Part shown: positions 1 to 7,209 of the stretch, in pieces
Numbering within the stretch: position 1 is the first letter of the stretch
How the letters are laid out: every line of letters begins with the position of its first letter
Assembly: GCA_031288395.1 (NCBI GenBank)
Contig: JAITRM010000035.1
Span: 1-37,076, forward strand
Source: Holosporaceae bacterium
Lineage (GTDB): Bacteria; Pseudomonadota; Alphaproteobacteria; UBA3830
Length of the DNA stretch: 37,076 nt
Direction of reading: 5' to 3'
Position numbers and translations under genes: made by a program
Notes under the pieces: generated by a model
Told to the model about the DNA's origin: nothing
The model's database searches: none
What the model saw: the letters and a program-made list of their open reading frames with translations, nothing else

Positions 1-1
1 T

Positions 2-115
2 AACCCGATTGAGCACCTCTGGGATTGGATGAAAAATGAGATTAGGAACACAACGCAAATGTTTTTAACATTGGAATTTGCCATTATGGCCGCAGTAAAT
101 GCTAAGCGGCGTTAG
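2..115 (+). mobile_element. C-terminal end of an IS630-family transposase (cut by window edge)
   Basis: The plus strand reads 37 codons into a TAG stop, beginning NPIEHLWDWMKNEIR and ending NAKRR. The NPIEHLW motif carries the last acidic residue (Glu) of the DDE/DDD catalytic triad in IS630/Tc1-like transposases, which cut and rejoin DNA at TA dinucleotides. The upstream part lies outside the window, so whether the element is intact cannot be judged. The sequence just after the stop is TA-rich (116-124), as at IS630 target sites, but I cannot point to a terminal inverted repeat. The end of the element lies only about 25 bases from the 3' end of yciA on the opposite strand. Confidence 0.75.
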
Positions 116-139
116 TATATATAACAGATTTACAAGCGG

Positions 140-541
140 TTAACTCAACTCCTCAGGAGTTGGCCATTTTTGTCTGACGGGGCGCGGTCGCCTGTTTTCA
201 TCAAGCGCCACCATCACGAAAGATCCCCTGACGGCGTCCATTTCTTCGTCCTGTCCCTTTCTTTTTATGGTAACGGACACCGTAAGCGTTACGGACGTGT
301 TGCCTATCTTGTCTATTTCCGCATAAACGGAGACTTCGTCGCCCACAAAGATGGGAAGATCAAAGGAAACGTTGTTTATGGCTTTTGTTGCAACACTGCC
401 ACGGGCCAATCTTGCCGCAATACTGCCGGCAGCAATGTCCATCAGAGACAAAATCCATCCGCCGAAGATATCTCCCCAGGGATTGGTATCGGCCGGAACC
501 GCAATGGTTCTGGAAACTAAAACTTTTTCTTTTTGCGACAT
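140..541 (-). CDS. yciA: Acyl-CoA thioesterase, YciA-like hotdog fold
   Basis: This is a 133-residue single-domain protein of the hotdog thioesterase family that hydrolyses acyl-CoA esters in the cytoplasm. The diagnostic segment is PADTNPWGDIFGGWILSLMD, which matches the YciA signature PADTN..GDIFGGW..S.MD with its catalytic Asp. A conserved beta-sheet region follows (NNVSFDLPIFVGDEVSVYAE). The frame is open for 19 more codons upstream to an ATG at 598, but that codon lies inside a strong promoter (578-606), so a transcript could not include it. The ATG at 541 has GGAAAG about 10 bases upstream and gives the family's usual length and N-terminus (MSQKEKVLVSRTIAVPADTN). It lies downstream of the sugar transporter genes but is separated from them by about 100 bases and its own promoter. 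Confidence 0.88.
   Translation of the reverse strand: MSQKEKVLVSRTIAVPADTNPWGDIFGGWILSLMDIAAGSIAARLARGSVATKAINNVSFDLPIFVGDEVSVYAEIDKIGNTSVTLTVSVTIKRKGQDEEMDAVRGSFVMVALDENRRPRPVRQKWPTPEELS
146..171 (+). terminator. Possible rho-independent terminator for the transposase end
   Basis: Positions 146-153 and 155-162 are perfect reverse complements (CAACTCCT and AGGAGTTG). A realistic fold is a 6-bp stem with a 5-base loop. GCCA and five T follow at 167-171 on the plus strand. It would stop plus-strand transcription leaving the transposase. It lies inside the last codons of yciA, so the match may partly be chance coding sequence. No T-run follows in the minus direction. Confidence 0.3.
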
Positions 542-577
542 GATCTGCATCTTTCCAAATTGTTCGGCCGTGGGATC

Positions 578-606
578 ATTATATTGTCTCTTAATCAAAA
601 AGTCAA
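578..606 (-). promoter_or_regulatory. Sigma-70-type promoter of yciA
   Basis: On the minus strand TTGACT (606-601) is followed after exactly 17 bases by a consensus TATAAT (583-578). This matches the -35 in five of six positions and the -10 in all six. Transcription should start near 571, leaving a leader of about 30 bases before the ATG at 541. The promoter sits between the last permease gene and yciA, so yciA can be expressed apart from the transporter, and it rules out the ATG at 598 as the start. Confidence 0.75.
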
Positions 607-638
607 TAAAAATAACGACGGCTTTTGTATTTTATCGG

Positions 639-1475
639 CTAGCCCTTTACGGATCCGGCCGTAAGTCCGGAAATAATCCGTCGCTGAAATATCACCACCA
701 ACACCACCAATGGCAGTGTGACTATGACACTGGCGGCCATTATTAGTCCCCAGGGCAGCTCGTGCTGAGTGGCTCCCGTGAATAGCGCCAACGAGACGGG
801 GACGGTTCTGGCCTGATTTGTTAGAGTGAATGTCAGGGCAAACAGAAATTCGTTCCAGGCCGCTATGAACGCCAGTAATCCTGTGGTAACAACAGCCGGT
901 TTTAGTAGGGGAAAAAACACCTTCGTTAATATTACATACTTGGAAGCTCCGTCTATTATGGCCGCTTCTTCGATTTCCTTTGGTATGCTGTTCATAAAAT
1001 TCGTCATAACCCACAGAGTAAACGGCGCAGTTATGATCATGTATGACAAAACCAGAGCGGCTTTTTCGTTGTATATGTCTAGAATTCTGATCAGTTCGAA
1101 CATTCCCGATAGAACGGCCACGTAGGGCAACGTCGTCACGCTGAGCGCCGTCATCAGGACTCGCTTTCTTCCGGGAAATTTATGGCGAGCCAGCGGATAC
1201 GCCGCCAGGAGGCAAACCGTCAGCGTCAACAACGTTGTTAACAGGGCGACGACGACTGAATTTAGAAACGAACTTCCGAATGTAGCATCGCCAAACACGT
1301 GCCTGTAGTTCGCCAACGTAATTTTAGAGGGCCAAAGCTCAGTGGAGAACAAATGGGCGCTGTCCAACAATGAAGAGACAATCGCCCAGTAAAAGGGGAA
1401 CAGGCAACAAACTGCAACCAGCAAGCACAGCGTGTAAAACACACAGTTTTTTATGAGCTTTTTGTATTTCCACAT
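639..1475 (-). CDS. Sugar ABC transporter permease, MalG/UgpE-like (CUT1)
   Basis: A 278-residue inner-membrane protein with about six hydrophobic segments, the first at residues 10-32. It forms half of the membrane channel of a carbohydrate-uptake (CUT1) ABC transporter. The cytoplasmic EAA loop that docks the ATPase is clear (EEAAIIDGASKYVILTKVFF, followed by PLLKPAV), as is the family-typical stretch around SYMIITAPFTLWVMTNFM. It starts 20 bases after the other permease gene ends, with a modest AGAGA ribosome-binding site. The family is certain, but the substrate cannot be read from the permease. The MalG-like type pairs with the MalF-like neighbour. No ATP-binding subunit is encoded here. 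Confidence 0.9.
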   Translation of the reverse strand: MWKYKKLIKNCVFYTLCLLVAVCCLFPFYWAIVSSLLDSAHLFSTELWPSKITLANYRHVFGDATFGSSFLNSVVVALLTTLLTLTVCLLAAYPLARHKFPGRKRVLMTALSVTTLPYVAVLSGMFELIRILDIYNEKAALVLSYMIITAPFTLWVMTNFMNSIPKEIEEAAIIDGASKYVILTKVFFPLLKPAVVTTGLLAFIAAWNEFLFALTFTLTNQARTVPVSLALFTGATQHELPWGLIMAASVIVTLPLVVLVVIFQRRIISGLTAGSVKG

Positions 1476-1495
1476 ATTTTTTCTCTAATCATGAT

Positions 1496-2404
1496 TCAGC
1501 CGACGTCGTATAACTTTTTTCTGTTGAAGGAAACGTAAAATACGCTCAAAAAGGCAATAAAAAACAGCAGAGCCGTGGCGGCGGCCGAGCCAAAACCAAC
1601 GTCGGTGTAATCCACTAGATGTTTGCGGGCGTAGACGGACATGGTGGCGTTGGCGCTATTCCCGCTGCTCAAGATATACACCAAATCAAAGATTCTTATG
1701 GCGTCCAACGTTCGGAAAATCACCGCTACGATAATGGTTGGCTTCATCAGAGGGAGAATTATTCTAGCAAACGACTTTCCGAAGGGAATGCCATCCACAT
1801 CAGCGGCCTCGAAACAATCCTGAGGCAAAGACTGCAGACCCGCCAACAAAAGTAGAGCCATATATGGGGTAGTTTTCCACACGTCCACCAGGATTATGGA
1901 GACAATGCTGAGGCTGCTGGACGCAATCCAGGGGATCGGGGAATCGATGACGGACGCCCTCAACAACAGCTCGTTGACGATGCCATAAACGTCGTTCAGC
2001 ATCCAAGCCCACATGCGAGCCGAAACAATGGTGGGAATTGTCCAGGGAATCAGCACGATTGCTCGCATTAGCCCTCTTCCGCGAAAATTTCTGTGCAAAA
2101 TCAGGGCGATTACCATGCCCAGAACCGTCTCCATTGGGACTGAAACGAAGGCTATCACAAACGTGTTCAAAACGGCTTGCCACCAGTCCTGATCCCGAAC
2201 TAGCGAAATGAAATTATCGGCGCCAATGAAATTGGTTTCCTTTAAATTGTCTAGAGTTGCGTCCGTAAAGCTGAAATATATGGTGCGCAACAACGGCCAT
2301 CCGGCAGATAGAACCAAAACCACCAGGCAGGGAGCTAGAAAGGCCCAATGCGAAAAATTTGTTTTTTTTACTTTGCGCCCCAATGGAGTAAAATTTATTT
2401 GCAT
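1496..2404 (-). CDS. Sugar ABC transporter permease, MalF/UgpA-like (CUT1)
   Basis: A 302-residue integral membrane protein with an N-terminal transmembrane segment (residues about 20-42) and five more. It is the second channel subunit of the CUT1 sugar importer. The EAA loop reads EAADVDGIPFGKSFARIILP, followed by LMKP. RAIVLIPWTIPTIVSARMW is typical of the MalF/UgpA/ThuF type. Its ATG overlaps the TGA of the binding-protein gene (TGATG), so the two are probably translationally coupled, and it is followed 20 bases later by the MalG-like subunit. It matches the trehalose/maltose (Thu) or glycerol-phosphate (Ugp) kinds about equally well by eye. The neighbouring binding protein favours the former. 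Confidence 0.9.
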   Translation of the reverse strand: MQINFTPLGRKVKKTNFSHWAFLAPCLVVLVLSAGWPLLRTIYFSFTDATLDNLKETNFIGADNFISLVRDQDWWQAVLNTFVIAFVSVPMETVLGMVIALILHRNFRGRGLMRAIVLIPWTIPTIVSARMWAWMLNDVYGIVNELLLRASVIDSPIPWIASSSLSIVSIILVDVWKTTPYMALLLLAGLQSLPQDCFEAADVDGIPFGKSFARIILPLMKPTIIVAVIFRTLDAIRIFDLVYILSSGNSANATMSVYARKHLVDYTDVGFGSAAATALLFFIAFLSVFYVSFNRKKLYDVG

Positions 2405-3807
2405 CAGCCGGCTAATCCAAGAAACTTCTTGATTCTATACAAAAAACCACCGGATTTTTGCGGCTTTGTCGTCCTAACCGCGTCCGCATGTTTCATCGCC
2501 GGCTGCTGCGACGCTTTTTCCAGAATCTTGTTAAGCTTTCTTGCCAGCCGATCCAGATATTTTTTTATGTCCCTCTCCCTAAAGTCGGCGGACTCTATAC
2601 TTTCGGTGATAATGGTATTTACGGTGTTGAATATTTCAGTGCTCGCCCTTTGGTAATTTTTCCCGAAGAGCTTGGAGGGCCTCGCGACGGAATTCTGCAA
2701 TGGCCCGTACATATAAGCCAGGAACGGGTTGTTTTTCAATAGGTTCGCGTCTCTATATAAGCTCATGCGCGGCGGCAAATAGGAAAATGCCGAGCGGATC
2801 TTCTGCTGTTCCCTGCTGGTCATAAACTTCACCAAATCGGCTGCGATATGCGGATGCTTGGAGTATTTTGAAACGGCAAGGCTCCATCCACCCAAGGCTC
2901 CGGATGGCTTCCCTCTTGCTCCTCCGACCGGAATTGGCATAATGCCAACCTTTCCGGCAACTTCCGCCGTTGGCTCGTTCAGCAGGGACCAGGCATAGGG
3001 CCAATTGCGCATGAAAACGGCGTTCCCGGATTGGAATAATCCTCGCACCTCCTCTCCGGAATGATTCACGGCTCCGCGATTAATCACGCTTTTGAAGCTA
3101 TTTACTAAAAATTTAGTGGCTTCCACGCACTCGGCCGAGTTGATGACAACCTTCCCGTCTTTTATGATCGCCCCGCCGAAGGAATCTATTACCTCCAAGA
3201 AGCTGCAGGTTAGCTCTTCGAAGGCTTTCGCCGGAAAACCGAGCCCATAGAATTTGCTTCTTTTCAGAGGATCTTTTCTCTCCTCGTTCTGAATGTATAG
3301 GGCGGTTTCACGCAGCTCTTCCCAGCTCTGCGGTACGGGCTTCCCGTATTTTTGCAGCAAATCCGTCCGGTAATACATTCCGCCGCAGTCCACATACCAC
3401 GGAAGAACCACAATCTTCCCATTATGGTGGATAAGATTCCTCACGACGGTAAAATAATCGCCAACATCCACTTCTCCATCCGCTAAAAACTGGTCCAGTG
3501 GATGAAGATAATCCGCCAGCATGCCAATCCAAGCAAGGTCTACCTGCAGAACGTCGACGTCAAACGTTTCTGCGCTCAACCATTGTAGGTATAGCGCGAG
3601 GCATTCGTTGCTGGCTCGCGGCAGCGTTACGATTTCCACCCTGTGCTCGCCTCCGTGCGTCTTCATCCATTCTTTCACTGCCTTTTCGATGAGTTCCGCT
3701 TCGCGTCCTTTGGCCTTGCATGCAATTTTGATCGTCGTGCAATCTGCGTCGAAAAAACACAGAAACGCCGCTGCAAAAACAGTTAACAATTTAGAATATA
3801 TTTTCAT
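2404..3807 (-). CDS. Periplasmic solute-binding protein of a CUT1 sugar ABC transporter (ThuE/MalE-like)
   Basis: This 467-residue exported protein captures the sugar and delivers it to the two permeases encoded downstream. The start at 3807 gives a classic signal peptide (MKIYSKLLTVFAAAFLCFF) and has GAGGG five bases upstream. Longer in-frame starts would run into aspS and add an unlikely charged extension. The family pattern is clear: LALYLQWLSAETFDVDVLQVD, then LPWYVDCGGMYYRTDLLQKYG, then SWEEL, which resembles trehalose/maltose-type (ThuE, LpqY) binding proteins. The last 45 or so residues form an unusual tail (QQPAMKHADAVRTTKPQKSG, then a short amphipathic basic stretch FLYRIKKFLGLAG). 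The ATG lies one base after the aspS stop, so it is probably made from the aspS transcript. Confidence 0.85.
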   Translation of the reverse strand: MKIYSKLLTVFAAAFLCFFDADCTTIKIACKAKGREAELIEKAVKEWMKTHGGEHRVEIVTLPRASNECLALYLQWLSAETFDVDVLQVDLAWIGMLADYLHPLDQFLADGEVDVGDYFTVVRNLIHHNGKIVVLPWYVDCGGMYYRTDLLQKYGKPVPQSWEELRETALYIQNEERKDPLKRSKFYGLGFPAKAFEELTCSFLEVIDSFGGAIIKDGKVVINSAECVEATKFLVNSFKSVINRGAVNHSGEEVRGLFQSGNAVFMRNWPYAWSLLNEPTAEVAGKVGIMPIPVGGARGKPSGALGGWSLAVSKYSKHPHIAADLVKFMTSREQQKIRSAFSYLPPRMSLYRDANLLKNNPFLAYMYGPLQNSVARPSKLFGKNYQRASTEIFNTVNTIITESIESADFRERDIKKYLDRLARKLNKILEKASQQPAMKHADAVRTTKPQKSGGFLYRIKKFLGLAG

Positions 3808-3808
3808 A

Positions 3809-5602
3809 CTAACCCTCTTTCGGGTCATTCTTAGATATATTTTTAGGCAAATCAAGTTTTATGTGCAGTTCTTTTAGTTGTTTTTCGCCTACGGCGGACG
3901 GAGCGTTCATCATAAGATCCTGGGCTTGCTGATTTAGAGGGAAGGCAATGATTTCTCGGATGTTTGGCTCCTCCGCTATCAGCATCACAATGCGATCTAT
4001 GCCAGGAGCGCAGCCGCCATGGGGAGGAGCTCCATATTGAAACGCATTGAACATGCCCTTGAATTTTTCCCGCGTAATTTCTGGATCGTAGCCGGCGATC
4101 TCGAACGCCTTCAGCATAACGTCTGGCAGATGATTGCGGATGGCTCCGCTGGACAATTCGACGCCATTGCAGACAATGTCGTACTGATAGGCTTTTATCT
4201 CCAGAGGATCCATGGTTTGCAGCGCCTCCATTCCGCCCTGCGGCATGGAAAACGGATTGTGGGAAAATTCGATGGCTCCCGTATCTTCGTTCAATTCATA
4301 CATGGGAAAGTCAACAACCCAGCAAAATTCAAATCCATCGGAGCACAAACCGAGGTCTGTCCCCAGCTTCTGGCGCAACAGGCCGGCGGTCTTTAGGGCA
4401 TTCTTCCTCTGATCGCAGACGAAAAACACGGCTCCGTTGGACTGCAACAGACGTTCCTTCAGGTCGAGCAGGAGCTCGTCATTCAGGAATTTTGTCAACG
4501 GCCCCTTGGCCTCCTTCCCATCGAAAATGACGTAGCCGAGCCCCGGCATCCCCTGGTCTTTGGCCCAGTCGTTCAGCTTTTCGAAGAAGCTGCGCGGCTG
4601 CTTTTCTGCGCCGCTGACTCCTATAGCCCTCACGGTGGCTCCATTTTTCATGGCGTCCGTGAACGCCGTGAACGACGATTGCTCGAATATGTCGTCTACT
4701 GCGCTGATCTTCAATGGATTCCGCAAATCCGGCTTGTCGCATCCGTAGCAGGCAATGGCTTCGTCGTAGGTGATTCTTTTGAACGGATATGGCGACGCCG
4801 GCTTTGGGGAAAATTCTTTGAAAATTTCGTATATCACCGGCTCGATGGCCGTGAAAACGTCCTCCTGTGTGACGAAGGACATCTCGAAATCCAGCTGGTA
4901 GAACTCGCCCGGCGACCGATCGGCGCGGCTGTCCTCATCCCGAAAGCAGGGGGCAATCTGAAAGTATTTGTCAAAGCCTGCCACCATAAGCAGTTGCTTG
5001 AACTGCTGTGGAGCTTGGGGGAGCGCGTAGAATCGTCCCGGATGCAGTCGGCTGGGCACCAGAAAATCCCTGGCTCCTTCCGGCGAACTGGAGGTCAAAA
5101 TCGGCGTGCTGATCTCTAAAAATCCGGATTTTTTCATCTTTTCTCGGATGCTGAAAATGATTTCCGAACGCAGAACGATGTTCTTGTGAATCTGTTCCCT
5201 CCGCAGGTCCAGAAAACGATATTTCAGGCGCGTTTCCTCGGACAAATCGGAAACGCTGCTGATGGACATGGGAAGGTTATCCACTCGGGAAAGCACCGTG
5301 AACCCTCGTATCTGAATCTCGATTTCTCCGGTGGGATTTTCGCCGTTGACGGCGTCTCCGCTTCTTTCGACCACCGACCCATCGACCGTAACAATGCATT
5401 CCAGACGGATTTTTTCCGCTGCAGAGAAGATTGCGCTGCCGGAGTCGACAACGCACTGGGTAATTCCATAATGATCTCGTAAATCGATGAACAGCAAACT
5501 GCCGTGGTCGCGCTTTCTATGAATCCATCCGGACAGTTTCACCGCCTCCCCGACATTGGATTTGCGCAACTCTCCACAGTCATGAGATCTGTATGTGTTC
5601 AT
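3809..5602 (-). CDS. aspS: Aspartyl-tRNA synthetase, bacterial type
   Basis: A 597-residue class II aminoacyl-tRNA synthetase that charges tRNA-Asp in the cytoplasm. The order is bacterial: an N-terminal OB-fold anticodon-binding domain (residues about 1-105, with [20 protein letters not shown]), the catalytic core with motif 2 ([19 protein letters not shown]), an inserted GAD domain (about 280-420), then motif 3 ([13 protein letters not shown]). Length is normal for the bacterial form. The start at 5602 has GGAGCGG upstream. It is the first gene of a minus-strand operon that continues into the sugar transporter. Alphaproteobacterial AspRS is usually non-discriminating when GatCAB is present, but that cannot be decided from this window. 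Confidence 0.97.
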   Translation of the reverse strand: MNTYRSHDCGELRKSNVGEAVKLSGWIHRKRDHGSLLFIDLRDHYGITQCVVDSGSAIFSAAEKIRLECIVTVDGSVVERSGDAVNGENPTGEIEIQIRGFTVLSRVDNLPMSISSVSDLSEETRLKYRFLDLRREQIHKNIVLRSEIIFSIREKMKKSGFLEISTPILTSSSPEGARDFLVPSRLHPGRFYALPQAPQQFKQLLMVAGFDKYFQIAPCFRDEDSRADRSPGEFYQLDFEMSFVTQEDVFTAIEPVIYEIFKEFSPKPASPYPFKRITYDEAIACYGCDKPDLRNPLKISAVDDIFEQSSFTAFTDAMKNGATVRAIGVSGAEKQPRSFFEKLNDWAKDQGMPGLGYVIFDGKEAKGPLTKFLNDELLLDLKERLLQSNGAVFFVCDQRKNALKTAGLLRQKLGTDLGLCSDGFEFCWVVDFPMYELNEDTGAIEFSHNPFSMPQGGMEALQTMDPLEIKAYQYDIVCNGVELSSGAIRNHLPDVMLKAFEIAGYDPEITREKFKGMFNAFQYGAPPHGGCAPGIDRIVMLIAEEPNIREIIAFPLNQQAQDLMMNAPSAVGEKQLKELHIKLDLPKNISKNDPKEG

Positions 5603-5644
5603 GGTCCGCTCCCTGAAAACCTAAAATCCTGGCAAACGCCCAGC

Positions 5645-5673
5645 ATTATCAACCTGAAAAAATATTTTTTCAA
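5645..5673 (-). promoter_or_regulatory. Sigma-70-type promoter of aspS and the transporter genes
   Basis: The minus strand shows TTGAAA (5673-5668), a 17-base spacer and GATAAT (5650-5645). Transcription would begin near 5638, giving a leader of about 35 bases before the aspS ATG. It is the only convincing promoter ahead of aspS and the three transporter genes behind it. It faces away from the ahpC promoter about 50 bases to the right. Confidence 0.65.
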
Positions 5674-5725
5674 CACTTAGGGGAAATGCGGTATGCATCG
5701 ACGATGGAAGTAGCCACCAAAGCAT

Positions 5726-5754
5726 TTGTTAACCTTCAGCAATAGTTGTATACT
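5726..5754 (+). promoter_or_regulatory. Sigma-70-type promoter of ahpC-sfsA
   Basis: TTGTTA (5726-5731), a 17-base spacer and TATACT (5749-5754) stand about 35 bases before the ahpC start. I see no clear OxyR- or PerR-type operator, though a degenerate one could be missed by eye. It diverges from the aspS promoter, leaving about 52 bases between the two -35 boxes. Confidence 0.65.
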
Positions 5755-5789
5755 CGGAGACATGGTTCTGGTTTCATGTGGAGGTTGTG

Positions 5790-6356
5790 ATGTTGACGGT
5801 TGGCGATAAATTTCCTAGTTTCAATCTGGTTGCGAGTTCAGATCTGCCTTTTGAGCAACTAAATATGGACAACGCCTTTAAATCTATCTCGGAGTCAACG
5901 TACTCCGGCAAATGGAAATTGGTTTTCTTCTATCCGAAGGATTTTACGTTCGTTTGCCCGACTGAGATTATAGCCTTTGCCAATCTACACGACGAGTTCA
6001 GGCAGCGGAATGCGCAAATCTTGGGCTGCAGCGTGGACAGCGAGTTCGTGCATTGGGCTTGGCGCAAGCATCACCCCGAGCTCCGCAATTTGCCGTTTCC
6101 GCTGATGGCTGATGTGAAAAGGGAATTATCATCCGAGCTCGGAGTTCTCTGCAAAAATTCTGGAGTCGCCCAGAGGGCTCTGTTCATTGTTGATCCGGAT
6201 GACGTCATTCGCTTCGTCATGGTCACCGACTCCAGCGTTGGCAGGAACCCGGCGGAGGTTCTCCGAGTCCTGGACGCTCTTCAGACCGGCGAGCTGTGCC
6301 AGTGCGGATGGATCAGAGGAAGCAAAACGTTGGATCCTAGAGCGGCGTTTATTTAA
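5790..6356 (+). CDS. ahpC: Peroxiredoxin, AhpC/Prx1 class
   Basis: A 188-residue thiol peroxidase that reduces hydrogen peroxide and organic hydroperoxides in the cytoplasm. The peroxidatic cysteine is Cys56 in DFTFVCPTE. The C-terminal resolving region has Cys170 and Cys172 (ELCQCGW), so it is a 2-Cys enzyme with the CXC-type tail seen in mycobacterial AhpC. The partner Arg region (SVGRNPAEVLRVLDAL) is present. The ATG at 5790 is preceded by GGAGG at 5780-5784 with a 5-base gap, which is preferred over a GTG at 5778. No AhpD or AhpF reductase is encoded next to it, so the electron donor must come from elsewhere. sfsA follows one base after the stop. Confidence 0.93.
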   Translation: MLTVGDKFPSFNLVASSDLPFEQLNMDNAFKSISESTYSGKWKLVFFYPKDFTFVCPTEIIAFANLHDEFRQRNAQILGCSVDSEFVHWAWRKHHPELRNLPFPLMADVKRELSSELGVLCKNSGVAQRALFIVDPDDVIRFVMVTDSSVGRNPAEVLRVLDALQTGELCQCGWIRGSKTLDPRAAFI

Positions 6357-6357
6357 G

Positions 6358-7080
6358 GTGTATAAATTTTCAACTCCGCTTGAGCCCGGAAGAGTGGTTT
6401 CTCGTCCCAACCGCTTTCTCATGCACGTGGAGAAGGGCGATCAGAGGTTCGTGTGTCACTGTCCAAGCACCGGAAAGATCGGAAATGTCGTTTTCGACGA
6501 CGTGCCCTGTCTCCTGTCTTCAACGTTGGAGAAAAAAAGAAAAACGCCCTACACCGTCGAGGCAATTTCCGTTGACGGCGCGCGATCCTGGATCGGCATC
6601 AATCAAAACGCCGCCAATCGTTACGTGGAGCATTTTTTTAGGGCTGGAATGCTGGAGGGTGTCGTCAAAAATGGGCAAGAAATTCTACGCGAGCAGAAAA
6701 TCGGCAACTCAAAGTTGGATTTCAGGATAGAAAACAACTATATCGAGGTGAAAACACCGCTGCAGTTTCTCGCGCTCAATGAAAATGATCGGCCGAGCGG
6801 AATGGAATGCGTCAATTCACACGAAAGATTTGTACGCCATGTTACCGAGCTGGGCAATCGACTGCGAGAGCGCGAGAGCGCTGTCCTGCTTGTGTGTTTT
6901 TTGTACGACGCGCCGGCTTTTTCTCCTCCGGCGCAGACCGAGCGTAATAAAATCATCGGCGATGCAGTGCGGAGGTCGCTGCAGGTAGGCGTAAAGACGT
7001 GGCAGGTAAACATGAGCATTACGCCCGATGGGGTGAGGTTGTTAAAATATTTCGACATCACAGAGCGCCTGATTTTTTAG
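6358..7080 (+). CDS. sfsA: SfsA family protein (sugar fermentation stimulation / nuclease-like)
   Basis: This 240-residue protein matches SfsA in length and motifs: FSTPLEPGRVVSRPNRFLMH at the start, HCPSTGKIGN, KRKTPYTVE, the WIGINQNAANR stretch, the catalytic-type segment SKLDFRIENNYIEVKTP, and FSPPAQTERN near the end. SfsA proteins bind nucleic acid and carry a PD-(D/E)XK-like nuclease core (D..D...EVK here), but their physiological role is poorly settled. I take the GTG at 6358 as the start, one base after the ahpC stop, because the family begins right here. Longer in-frame starts lie inside ahpC. It is probably cotranscribed with ahpC. No strong ribosome-binding site is visible, so translation may depend on coupling. 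Confidence 0.88.
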   Translation: MYKFSTPLEPGRVVSRPNRFLMHVEKGDQRFVCHCPSTGKIGNVVFDDVPCLLSSTLEKKRKTPYTVEAISVDGARSWIGINQNAANRYVEHFFRAGMLEGVVKNGQEILREQKIGNSKLDFRIENNYIEVKTPLQFLALNENDRPSGMECVNSHERFVRHVTELGNRLRERESAVLLVCFLYDAPAFSPPAQTERNKIIGDAVRRSLQVGVKTWQVNMSITPDGVRLLKYFDITERLIF

Positions 7081-7152
7081 GGGAAAAAATTGTTGACGAT
7101 TGAAGGAATAGCGGTGCAGTAGCGGGCCACTGGGTCGTTCATCCTCCGGCCA

Positions 7153-7209
7153 TCAATGGGATCCGCGCGTTTGAGTCGAGCCCGTAACAAGAACGGTTTT
7201 TTTTGTCAT
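7153..7209 (-). pseudogene. 18-codon remnant resembling the start of a short-chain dehydrogenase
   Basis: The minus strand encodes MTKKTVLVTGSTQTRGSH and then stops. The first 12 residues match the opening beta-strand and glycine loop of short-chain dehydrogenases/reductases (for example FabG-like MxKKxxLVTGxTRGIG), but the reading frame ends before the cofactor-binding glycine motif is complete. Its ATG overlaps the mlaF stop (ATGA), a typical operon junction, so it looks like the first codons of a former last operon gene. I could not follow the rest of such a protein in any frame down to sfsA, so the remainder appears deleted rather than merely frameshifted. A short chance peptide is the alternative. 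Confidence 0.4.
7182..7204 (+). terminator. Weak possible terminator after sfsA
   Basis: CCGT (7182-7185) can pair with ACGG (7193-7196) around a 7-base loop, and eight T follow at 7197-7204. The stem is only 4 bp, so termination would be inefficient. It lies inside the start of the dehydrogenase remnant on the other strand, whose lysine codons account for the T-run. Confidence 0.25.

Noticed and set aside
3808-3855. A longer start for the sugar-binding protein, up to 3855
   Set aside because: It would overlap aspS by 47 bases and place 16 charged residues before a normal signal peptide. The ATG at 3807 has the right ribosome-binding site.
5341-5355. The word CGCCGTTGACGGCGT, also found at 18861-18875, as a dispersed repeat
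   Set aside because: In aspS it is ordinary coding sequence (DAVNG), and only two exact copies are seen. It is more likely coincidence from shared codon use.
7122-7185. A 6-7 bp inverted repeat (GCGGGCC...AGCCCGT) that could look like a tRNA acceptor stem
   Set aside because: The enclosed length is about 64 bases, too short for a tRNA, and no T-loop (TTCGA-like), D-arm or anticodon arm folds on either strand.
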